Assembly: GCF_000613125.1 (NCBI RefSeq)
Contig: NZ_HG964497.1
Coordinates: 2,075,130 to 2,139,129, forward strand
Length of the DNA: 64,000 nt
Origin: Bacillus sp. EB01
GTDB lineage: Bacteria; Bacillota; Bacilli; Bacillales; Cytobacillaceae
Reading direction: 5' to 3'
Position 1 is the first letter of the stretch; each line of letters begins with the position of its first letter. The notes beneath the pieces were generated by a model. The model was not told the DNA's origin, ran no database searches, and saw only the letters and a program-made list of their open reading frames with translations. Below, in pieces: positions 7,720 through 15,726 of the stretch. The translations under genes were made by a program, and so were the position numbers.

Positions 7720-10700
7720 TAGATAGACAGGATTTCCCTGATATCTTCCTCTGTGAGGGTTGTTGTCCCCTTTTCCCCATTATCAATAAGTTCTTCAACA
7801 AGATGACGTTTTTTCTCCTGCAATTCGTTCATTTTTTCCTCAATTGTGCCTCGAGTGATCAGCTTAATAACTTGGACAGGATTTTTCTGGCCCATGCGGT
7901 GTGCCCTGTCCGCAGCCTGTTCCTCGACTGCAGGATTCCACCAAAGGTCATATAAAATTACAGTGTCGGCTCCTGCTAGATTCAACCCGGTACCCCCGGC
8001 TTTCAGGCTGATCAGGAAAAAATCACGCTCTCCTTCATTGAATCGATTGCACACATCGACTCGTTCCTCAGGAGGCGTTTGGCCGTCCAGGTAAAAGAAA
8101 GGAAGCCCCTGATAGGTAAATTCCTTGCGTATCAGCTCAAGCATTTTTGTAAATTGAGAGAATATCAGAACTCGCCTTCCGGATTGCCTGCATTCATCGA
8201 CAATTTCGAGCAACTGTTCGAATTTCGCAGAGCGCCCCTGATAATCTTCCACAAATAGTGACGGATGGCAGCATATTTGCCTCAGCCTCGTCAATCCGGC
8301 AAGAATTTTGATCTTGTTCTTCCTGATTGTTTCTTTATCAAGATGCTTCAATGTTTGAAGGCGGAGCTTTGATAAAAAGGCTGCATATAGCTTCTTTTGT
8401 TCAGGGAGCAATTCGATTGATTCGACTGTTTCCAATTTTTCAGGAAGCTCGGCTAGCACGTCTTCCTTGATCCTCCTTAGCATAAAAGGACGAATTCTCC
8501 GCGCAATCTGCTTTCTCGTCAGGTGGCTGTATTCCCGAAGGCCCTGAAACAATTCCGGAAAGACAATGTGAAAAATCGCCCATAATTCTTCTATCGAATT
8601 TTCGATTGGCGTACCGGTTAAAGCAAATTTATGGTTTGCTCTAATTTTTTTCACTGCCCGGAATGTCTGTGTGGTTGGATTTTTAAAAGCCTGTGCCTCA
8701 TCAAAAAAGACACTGTGGAACGATTGCTGTTCATACCATCCAAGGTCTTTCCGGAGCAAAGTATAAGTGGTAATAAGCACATCCACATCACCGAGATTAT
8801 TCTCCAGCTTTTGTCTTTCCTCTCTATTCCCATCAACCACAATTGCATTGATTTCTGGTGCAAACTTGAGGAATTCATTCAGCCAATTGTATGTGACGGC
8901 AGTCGGACAAACAATCAAAGCATGACTGTTGTTCATCCGAATCTCAGGGAGCACGGACAGAATAAACGAAATGCTTTGCAGCGTTTTCCCTAGTCCCATG
9001 TCATCGGCAAGGATACCCCCGAAACCATATTCGGCCAGCCTTTTCATCCATTGATATCCCGCAGCTTGATAGTCTCTAAGCGTTGCTTCAAGCGAAGGCG
9101 GGAGTGGATACGCTGTTTCGGTTCCGGCCATATCAAGGAAAGTCCGAAATGAGTCTTCAAATTGAAAAACGTTTGCTTCGTCCGGCCCGTCAAGCATCCG
9201 CAAGCCTTCGAGAAGCGGTACGTTCAACCCCTCTTCAAGGTCCGCCGTTTGGATTGGTCCTGCTTTCAGGAATCGTTGAATTTCTTCGAACTCGCGTGTC
9301 TCGAGAGACATCAGCGCACCATCCCGCAACCGGTAGTACTTACGTTTCACTTCAAGCGCAGCGAGCACATTCTTAATTTCCTGTTCAGATATCCCTGTCA
9401 GTTCAAACTTGAATTCCAGCCAGTTGGTACGCTCTTTCTTCACTTTTACGCTGATCCTTGGCTGCAGATTCTCGCGAAAGATTCTGTTCCTGACCGAAGT
9501 TGTCGCATAAACCTGGGTAAGCTTTTGCAGCCTAGGGAGGATATGATATAAGAACTCATACTCCAGCTCCTCATTATGCAAAAAATAACCGCCTTCGGTC
9601 TTTGCAAATGAGCTTTCCTCCATTATTTCAAGTATTTCATGTTCTTTTACCCAATTGCGGATCACTCCGGGACTTGAATCAATCGTATTGCCATCAAGAG
9701 GATCAATTAAATGATGTCCGTAATGAAATTCAAGCCCGGCAAGCAGCCGGTTTTTCACACGATCAAGATAAAGCTTGGCGACCAGTGGCTTTCGTTCGTA
9801 GCTAGACATGGACTCCTGAATTTGAATAGTTCCAAGATTCCTTAAGGCCGGAACAATTTTTTCCTGAAAATAAGCCGTCTGATCCGCTGATACCGGAATT
9901 CTGCCTGAAGCAGATCCCTTCATCAGCACTTGAAGTTCGGAAAGTGTCGCGGCTTCTTCCCGAGTAAGCTGGACCAGCTTCCCATCTGAAAAAACAGCGT
10001 CATATGCTTCCAACAGGAAAACCCGGTCCATTCCTTCTATTTCTAAGTAATTTCTGCCTGGTTCAGTTTCAGATAGTTCTATTTTTAATGGAAGATACCC
10101 TTTGGATACATTGAAACTTTTGTACTCCATTCCATCGATAATTAGCTTTACATCTTGTGCCTTTTCGAGAAGCTGGGCGGCTTGGTGCCAGGAGGATGGG
10201 GGTATCAGCATTGACTGGGCTCTTGCTTTTACTTCCGCCCCCACTATGGCTTTCTCATCCTCAAGAATCTTAATTAACAGCATAAGAACATCATCTGCTT
10301 CTTTTTCAAAGCAATGAAGAGCTGGATTGTATAGGGATACGGAACTCATAGTGCCGTTTTGCACCTGTTCAAGGAATTGGCGGATGTCCTCGGTGGACTT
10401 TTCAAATAAAGAAACTTCAATTCCGAGCATCCATCTCCCGTTCGCTAGTTTAACGGGAGTAACGATAAATACAGGATTCAGCACTTCCCTTGTCTCAAAG
10501 TGAAGCTGCTTGCGGCTTTTGAGCTTTGATTGGTTCCTGAGCAGGCTCTGAAAGTTGTTTGCAGCACCTTGCTTTGAAGCAGGATTTTCCTTCTGTTCAT
10601 TCAGCTGATTCGACAGGGCAAGAAGCACTGCCGCAACATGCTGGCACTCCTGCCGCACTGATGCAAGTGTCGGACAGCTGCACGATGTCTGGAATCCCCC

Positions 10701-10907
10701 TTTTCCATTGGATTCGACAAGTACATGAAAATCCTCTGCACCTTTAACAATTGCTGAACAGTTTGAACTGGTAAGAGATTGGATAACCACTTTATTCGCC
10801 TGGTAAAACGCCGTACCCCTTTTCAAGGACACGACCCCGCAGCGATCTTTAATCATTGATTGAGTAACTTTTATAGTCAAGGAGTGTTTCGTTCCTTTCA
10901 TTTTCAT
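7719..10907 (-). CDS. SNF2-family DEAD/DEAH-box helicase with N-terminal SWIM zinc finger
   Basis: 1062 residues. The SWIM motif CxCx9CxH is at residues 76-90 (CSCPTLASVRQECQH). A bacterial SNF2-associated region spans roughly residues 130-590. The SNF2 ATPase follows: motif I DDMGLGKT near 635-642, DEAQ box at 736-739, LTGTPIEN. The helicase C-domain has LKAGGTGLNLAGA and DRAHRMGQ. These ATP-driven DNA translocases remodel protein-DNA complexes. Cellular targets in Bacillaceae are not well defined. The ATG has only a weak ribosome site. It is followed at 13 bases by no further gene on this strand but shares a terminator with the convergent SpxH-like gene. A second SWIM protein occurs in the operon at 20879. 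Confidence 0.92.
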   Translation of the reverse strand: MKMKGTKHSLTIKVTQSMIKDRCGVVSLKRGTAFYQANKVVIQSLTSSNCSAIVKGAEDFHVLVESNGKGGFQTSCSCPTLASVRQECQHVAAVLLALSNQLNEQKENPASKQGAANNFQSLLRNQSKLKSRKQLHFETREVLNPVFIVTPVKLANGRWMLGIEVSLFEKSTEDIRQFLEQVQNGTMSSVSLYNPALHCFEKEADDVLMLLIKILEDEKAIVGAEVKARAQSMLIPPSSWHQAAQLLEKAQDVKLIIDGMEYKSFNVSKGYLPLKIELSETEPGRNYLEIEGMDRVFLLEAYDAVFSDGKLVQLTREEAATLSELQVLMKGSASGRIPVSADQTAYFQEKIVPALRNLGTIQIQESMSSYERKPLVAKLYLDRVKNRLLAGLEFHYGHHLIDPLDGNTIDSSPGVIRNWVKEHEILEIMEESSFAKTEGGYFLHNEELEYEFLYHILPRLQKLTQVYATTSVRNRIFRENLQPRISVKVKKERTNWLEFKFELTGISEQEIKNVLAALEVKRKYYRLRDGALMSLETREFEEIQRFLKAGPIQTADLEEGLNVPLLEGLRMLDGPDEANVFQFEDSFRTFLDMAGTETAYPLPPSLEATLRDYQAAGYQWMKRLAEYGFGGILADDMGLGKTLQSISFILSVLPEIRMNNSHALIVCPTAVTYNWLNEFLKFAPEINAIVVDGNREERQKLENNLGDVDVLITTYTLLRKDLGWYEQQSFHSVFFDEAQAFKNPTTQTFRAVKKIRANHKFALTGTPIENSIEELWAIFHIVFPELFQGLREYSHLTRKQIARRIRPFMLRRIKEDVLAELPEKLETVESIELLPEQKKLYAAFLSKLRLQTLKHLDKETIRKNKIKILAGLTRLRQICCHPSLFVEDYQGRSAKFEQLLEIVDECRQSGRRVLIFSQFTKMLELIRKEFTYQGLPFFYLDGQTPPEERVDVCNRFNEGERDFFLISLKAGGTGLNLAGADTVILYDLWWNPAVEEQAADRAHRMGQKNPVQVIKLITRGTIEEKMNELQEKKRHLVEELIDNGEKGTTTLTEEDIREILSI

Positions 10908-10919
10908 TCCAAAGTAACT

Positions 10920-11510
10920 TTAATTATAGCCTGTTGGGATATTTGTTTCCAGGGAAGGTGTTTTGGAATTCCGCTTTAGATTAAGGTAGGAAAGGTAATT
11001 TTCTGTTTGGGGAGGTGGAAAATGGGAAAGGAGCTTGCTGGTAGTTACAATGGTGGGTTTTCCGTTTCTACAATATGCTTTTATACTGCTCCAGCGGTAC
11101 TCTTCTGGTTGTTCCGCCAGGCCTGCCCTGATGGGGTTAAGATGGATATACCGGCTTAGTTCCAGTTCGTATCTAGGGTTGGTAACAAGGAAGGACTTAT
11201 ATCTTCTCTCAAATACATAACCGCTATGACGATGCTTTTTATTAAAATACCTGGCATACCCAGCATTTATAGCTTGCATGATTTTACTTAGAGGGTGCTC
11301 AATCGTTTCAATCTGAAGATGAACATGGTTAGGCATAATACAATATGAATGAAGGTTAAAAGGATATCTTTGCTGAACCATTTTAACGAAATCCAGATAC
11401 ATCTCCCTGTCCTCATCAGAATGAAATAATATTGTTCTCCGGATTCCTCTGCTTATGACATGAAATTGGGCACCTTTAAACCAGACTCGATTCCTTCCAG
11501 ACAAGCGCAT
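10920..11510 (-). CDS. REP-associated tyrosine transposase (RAYT, Y1/IS200-like HUH protein)
   Basis: 196 residues from the ATG at 11510 (AAGAAGG upstream). Single Y1-transposase domain: VISRGIRR near the N-terminus, the HUH metal motif HVHLQ within MPNHVHLQIE, and a Tyr-bearing helix in AINAGYARYF, then FERRYKSFLV and RYIHLNPIRAGL. RAYT proteins are single-copy, non-self-mobilising relatives of IS200/IS605 transposases that act on REP-like palindromes. No terminal inverted repeats or target duplications are seen around it. The 130-bp palindrome-rich array at 11741-12258 begins 230 bases upstream of its start and could be its substrate, which is inference. Confidence 0.87.
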   Translation of the reverse strand: MRLSGRNRVWFKGAQFHVISRGIRRTILFHSDEDREMYLDFVKMVQQRYPFNLHSYCIMPNHVHLQIETIEHPLSKIMQAINAGYARYFNKKHRHSGYVFERRYKSFLVTNPRYELELSRYIHLNPIRAGLAEQPEEYRWSSIKAYCRNGKPTIVTTSKLLSHFPPPQTENYLSYLNLKRNSKTPSLETNIPTGYN

Positions 11511-11740
11511 CACAACCTTCTTAATTGTTTATAATGGAATAATGAGTGGAGAGTTTCTACAGAAATGTAGAAATTTAGAAGGATTTACACGGTTATTATT
11601 TCTCTTTTCAAAAGCTATTTCCTTCTTTTTTTAAAAATATTTTCTCCAGTAAATACTTTTGAAAATAAGTATTGCACGGTTGGTTAGTAATAGGCTGCTT
11701 CCTTAATAATAAAGTGCTTTTAATTTACTAATATTCAAGC

Positions 11741-12258
11741 GGATTGGCTAGTAAGTCTCTGAGTAGTACTAGTTTTAAGTATAGGATTGCTAGTGAGCCT
11801 CTGAGTAGTACTAGTGATAAGTTGCCATATTCTGCATCCAACTAGGAATATAGTGTAGCCTCCGGGATATAGCACTTTTAGTACTACTCTGAGTACTACT
11901 AGTTTTTCATTCGAGATGACTAGTGAGTCTCTGCGTAATACTAGTGAAAAGTTGCTATATTCCGCATCCAACTAGGAATAAAGTGTAGCCCCCGGGATAT
12001 AGCACTTTTAGTACTACTCTGAGTACTACTAGTTTTTCATTCGAGATGACTAGTGAGTCTCTGCGTAATACTAGTGAAAAGTTGCTATGTTCCGCATCCA
12101 ACTAGGAATAAAGTGTAGGCTCCGGGATATAGCACTTTTAGTACTACTCTGAGTACTACTAGTTTTTCATGCGAGATGACTAGTGAGTCTCTAAGTAATA
12201 CTAGTGAAAAGTTGCTATGTTCCGCATCCAACTAGGAATAAAGAGTAGCCTCCGGGAC
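11741..12258. repeat. 130-bp tandem array, four units, palindrome-rich
   Basis: The landmark AGCACTTTTAGTACTACTC starts at 11871, 12001 and 12131 (130-bp period), and a diverged unit precedes it from about 11741. Each unit contains AGTACT palindromes, several ACTAGT sites and the block TCCGCATCCAACTAGGAAT. It fills most of the gap between the RAYT gene and the peroxidase gene. The rest of 11511-12340 holds nothing recognisable. Confidence 0.85.
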
Positions 12259-12340
12259 GGGTGTAGTTATTCTGGCACTATTAGTTAGTCGAAGCAAAAA
12301 CCCCTCACAGTTTAAAAACCAGGAAGGGCATATCCAAGTA

Positions 12341-13444
12341 TTAGTTTCCTTTCATTCCAGGCAGCTCAGGTGCTTCAAAGACAGGAGGCTCCCCACCCAA
12401 CGTCTTCAAAAATGCGAGCAGATCCGCCTTCTCTTCCTTTGTCAAACCAAGCGGCATAAATTGTTTCATAAAGATGCTTTTGTTCGGATGGTTTTCCCCT
12501 CCGCTATTGTAATACTCGATGACTTCTTCAATTGTCTCAATGCTGCCGTCCCTCATATACGGGCCGGTGTGGGTTATTCCATACAATCCAGGTGTCCGGA
12601 TCCGGCCCAAATCATCTGGATCCTTCGTTACCGCGAATCGGCCTTCATCCTCAGACTCCAGACCAATATTGTAGTAATTGTTGTCGGACAGATTCATTGC
12701 GTTGTGGCAGGTAACGCACATCGCCTTGCCGACAAACAGGTCGAGCCCGCGGACTTCCTGGTCAGTCAACGCGTCATTTTCACCCTCGAGGAACCGGTCG
12801 TAAGGTGTATCCCGAACGACAATCTGCCGTTCAAATGCCGCAATGGCCTTTGCAATGTTTTCTTTCGTTATCCCGTTCCCAAATGCTGCTACGAACAGTT
12901 CTTCATATCCTGGTATCGCATTCAGTTCTCGTATCAATTCATCGAGCTTTTGGTTCATTTCATTTGGATTTTCGATTGGGCCAAGGGCCTGCTCCTCCAG
13001 CGAAGCTGCACGGCCATCCCAGAAATTGGTCTTATAGTATCCAGAGTTAATGACGGTAGGAGAATTCCTTGCCCCGTTAGTCCCATCGATTTTTTCAAAG
13101 ACCGCTTTGCCGTCCCCATAACCAAGGTCCGCCTCATGGCAGGATGCGCAGCTCCGGTCGTTTTTGCCGGATAGGCGCGGGTCAAAATAAAGAACCTGGC
13201 CAAGCTTCAAAACCTCGGGTGTCATCGGATTATCCTCGGGTATTGGAATGTCGCCAATTGGCGTCAGCGCCTGATGAGTCTGCAATACATATTTAAGTTC
13301 CTCGGTTACCTCAATAGCCTGTTGATCATCTTCGGTTGCAGAAGGTTTGCCGGTTGGACTCGGGACAGATGATTCTTTCCCGCATCCTGCAAGATTAATT
13401 ACTATAAAAATAAGAAAAAGCAAAGCAATAGTGTATTTAGCCAT
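12341..13444 (-). CDS. Di-heme cytochrome c peroxidase / MauG-family lipoprotein
   Basis: 367 residues. A lipoprotein signal peptide ends in the lipobox LAGC (Cys about 21), so the protein is anchored on the outer face of the membrane. Two c-type heme motifs, CASCH (about residue 104) and CVTCH (about 246), match bacterial di-heme peroxidases, as do NSPTVINSGYY and the C-terminal TPGLYGITHTGPYMRDGS. The family reduces hydrogen peroxide or oxidises other substrates with electrons from cytochrome c. No MauG partner genes are nearby. GGAGG lies 10 bases before the ATG. Monocistronic by context. Confidence 0.88.
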   Translation of the reverse strand: MAKYTIALLFLIFIVINLAGCGKESSVPSPTGKPSATEDDQQAIEVTEELKYVLQTHQALTPIGDIPIPEDNPMTPEVLKLGQVLYFDPRLSGKNDRSCASCHEADLGYGDGKAVFEKIDGTNGARNSPTVINSGYYKTNFWDGRAASLEEQALGPIENPNEMNQKLDELIRELNAIPGYEELFVAAFGNGITKENIAKAIAAFERQIVVRDTPYDRFLEGENDALTDQEVRGLDLFVGKAMCVTCHNAMNLSDNNYYNIGLESEDEGRFAVTKDPDDLGRIRTPGLYGITHTGPYMRDGSIETIEEVIEYYNSGGENHPNKSIFMKQFMPLGLTKEEKADLLAFLKTLGGEPPVFEAPELPGMKGN

Positions 13445-13675
13445 AATGGAAGTACCTCCGAATCTGCACTGGTACTTTCATTATAAATTCCTCAAGCCAG
13501 CAAAAGAGCATCGCAATGTGAACAATTTTCTAAACGTGGAGAACTTGAAAACCCGATGACTTGGAGACCACCTAACTATAACCTCAAACTTCTAGTTGAA
13601 CTAAACCAGTCTTCTTGGAAACCACACCTCTTGGAAAACCGTTCATCAAAATCCATTTCCAAATATAATTCTCTT

Positions 13676-13709
13676 ATAAAAAAATCCTCCACACAAAAGT
13701 GCGAAGGAC
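13676..13709 (-). terminator. Minus-strand terminator
   Basis: Read on the minus strand, CCTTCGCACTTTTGTGTGGAGG folds into an imperfect stem followed by ATTTTTTTA. It ends the ywaF-like transcript. The rest of 13445-13727 holds no gene. Confidence 0.7.
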
Positions 13710-13727
13710 TCTTTCGCTTTCTAAAAC

Positions 13728-14465
13728 CTAATCAATCGACCTCGCCACACCTTGTCTTTTCCCCTTGCCTTTTTCACGGAAAATAAGCCAGACAATGAGG
13801 CTGAGTGAAATGAGCAGCCCCTCAAGCGAAACGATATACCAGGGGTAAGGCCCGAGAAAGTCCAGCAAACTTGCGGTTTCGGGTTTATGGCTCAAATACA
13901 TGTAGTTGCCGCCGACCAGTTTGTTGATTAGTATGACAACGGGCAAGAGCAGGTTCAGGAACACGAACAGTTTCACGACCGACCAAATCGTTGGGCGGTA
14001 GCCGTGAACCCATGTGAAATAGAGCGGGACGAGCACAATCATTAAATGCGTATAGAAAAAGTGTATGAACCGGAAATGCGGGAAATCGAAAAAGAGATAT
14101 GGAGTTGCCAGCGCCTGAGTCGCACCAAGCAGCGCGGTGTAGAGCAAAACATCGTAGACCGCCTTGCTCTGCGTAAACAGCAGGATTACAGCCAAAATGA
14201 GGCTGATGCTGCACAACCCCGCAGGCAGCGAATCCATCGATCGCCAGACGCCATTCGTATACATCCAGACATTATAAAGAGTCTCCATCATAACCATTGA
14301 GACGGCTGCCCCGACTTCAATTTTACGATGGTGCCTTCCTTTCAATTTTTCCCGAAATAAAAAGATTCCGATGGAAGCAGCAATTAGGATTCCCAAAATA
14401 ACCAGGTGGGAGGTTCCAAACATCTCAAAGCGAATATCCTTCGAACTTCCGCCGAACCATTCCAT
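13728..14465 (-). CDS. TIGR02206-type integral membrane protein (YwaF-like)
   Basis: 245 residues from the ATG at 14465, preferred because GAAGGAG lies 8 bases upstream. The upstream Met has no site. Six or seven hydrophobic segments are visible (for example HLVILGILIAASIGIFLF, SISLILAVILLF, LEGLLISLSLIVWLIF), with small charged loops and a Lys/Arg-rich C-terminus. Motifs such as NVWMYTNG, LPAGLCSISL and VHGYRPT are those of the YwaF family. Function unknown. The gene is downstream of the five-gene SWIM-VWA operon but 70 bases away. Confidence 0.75.
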   Translation of the reverse strand: MEWFGGSSKDIRFEMFGTSHLVILGILIAASIGIFLFREKLKGRHHRKIEVGAAVSMVMMETLYNVWMYTNGVWRSMDSLPAGLCSISLILAVILLFTQSKAVYDVLLYTALLGATQALATPYLFFDFPHFRFIHFFYTHLMIVLVPLYFTWVHGYRPTIWSVVKLFVFLNLLLPVVILINKLVGGNYMYLSHKPETASLLDFLGPYPWYIVSLEGLLISLSLIVWLIFREKGKGKRQGVARSID

Positions 14466-14537
14466 CCGGCTCACTCCTTCACATAAGCTAATCATTTACT
14501 TATTACTATGTACGGTCTTGTAAAAAATGATTTAGCC

Positions 14538-15725
14538 TTAGTTTTTCCTCGCCATGTTTTTTTTGGTCCACTTTGAGAGATCATTGCCCTTCAGGACATC
14601 TCCAAGCAAATCGGGCAGGAGATTCGGACTGCAGCCAAAGCTAGGTATCCCCATTTTACCAAGCCTGCTGGCAATGGCTTCATCGTAACTCGGCAAACCT
14701 TGATCCGAAAGAGCTAGCAATGCGACAACCGTCACCCCGGATTCATGCATTTCTTTCATCCGCCTTAGCATCGCAGCCTGGTTACCGCCCTCGTATAAAT
14801 CGGAAACGAGCAAAAAGATTGTTTTTCCAGGGTCAGTGATCAAGGTTTGACAATATGCGAGTGACTTATTGATGTCAGTACCTCCACCGAGTTGGATGCC
14901 AAACAACAAATCCACCGGATCATCCTTGGCCTGCTCAGTCAAATCAACGAATTTATCATCAAACGCCACAATATGAGTCTTCAAAGCCGGTATACTCGCA
15001 AAAATTGAACCGATGATTGAGGCATAAATGACTGAGTTTGCCATCGAGCCGCTCTGGTCAATATCGAGAATGATTGTCCAATTGTTCGAATTTCTTTTTC
15101 TATCAAAAAAGTAAAAGCGCTCAGGTACAATAATTTTTCGTTCTTTATCATAATTTTTCAGATTGCGCTGAATCGTATATTTCCAGTCGATGCTTTGCGT
15201 GCCGCCGGAAATGAGCGTTCTTTCTTTCCGGTTCAATGCACCCTTGACGGCTCTCCTGACATCGTTTTCGAGGAGCCTCTTAATGTCTTCCACCACACTC
15301 CTGACCAGTTCCCTCGCTGTATCCTTCGTGCGTTCGGGAATCCTTCCTTTCAGCGCCATAAGTGTCGCAACCATTTCAATGCTCGGTTTTACATTTTTAA
15401 GTGTTTCCGGTTCAAAAAGAAGCTGGGTTAGTCCTTTTCTTTCAATTGCATCCTGTTGAACGACAGATACGATGTCATCCGGAAAAAAGCTTCGGACATC
15501 GCCAAGCCACTTGGCAAGCCGGATTCCGCTTCCAAGACCTCCAATAGAAGCCATTCTGCCCCCTTCCTCGGTCCCCACACCGGTTTCCGTATCATAGAGT
15601 GCAGCAAGCGCTTCGTCCATCACCATTTCTTCGTCTGTTAGCAATTGCTGGCCTTCCGTACCAGCCAATTCTTTTTCAGCAGCCTGGCCGAGAATCAATC
15701 TCCAGCGTTTTTTTTGGCTATCCAT
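14538..15725 (-). CDS. VWA-domain protein of the SWIM-HEAT-MoxR-GX2H-VWA operon
   Basis: 395 residues from the ATG at 15725. It starts 1 base after the previous stop, with GGGGA upstream, so translation is probably coupled. An N-terminal helical region of about 200 residues precedes a von Willebrand A domain with an intact metal site: DIDQSGSM (Asp about 223), the Thr of GGGTDI, and the Asp of VSDLYEGG. VWA proteins encoded beside MoxR ATPases act with them as chaperone-like or metal-insertion partners. The VWA binds a target and the ATPase remodels it. This is the last gene of the operon. No signal peptide or membrane segment, so it is cytoplasmic. Confidence 0.87.
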   Translation of the reverse strand: MDSQKKRWRLILGQAAEKELAGTEGQQLLTDEEMVMDEALAALYDTETGVGTEEGGRMASIGGLGSGIRLAKWLGDVRSFFPDDIVSVVQQDAIERKGLTQLLFEPETLKNVKPSIEMVATLMALKGRIPERTKDTARELVRSVVEDIKRLLENDVRRAVKGALNRKERTLISGGTQSIDWKYTIQRNLKNYDKERKIIVPERFYFFDRKRNSNNWTIILDIDQSGSMANSVIYASIIGSIFASIPALKTHIVAFDDKFVDLTEQAKDDPVDLLFGIQLGGGTDINKSLAYCQTLITDPGKTIFLLVSDLYEGGNQAAMLRRMKEMHESGVTVVALLALSDQGLPSYDEAIASRLGKMGIPSFGCSPNLLPDLLGDVLKGNDLSKWTKKNMARKN

Positions 15726-15726
15726 A

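Noticed and set aside
11735-11971. 78-residue frame in the 130-bp array
   Set aside because: Its sequence simply reflects the repeats, and it has no ribosome site or recognisable domain.
12461-13174. 237-residue plus-strand frame across the peroxidase gene
   Set aside because: It is the shadow of a gene with lipobox and two heme motifs on the minus strand.
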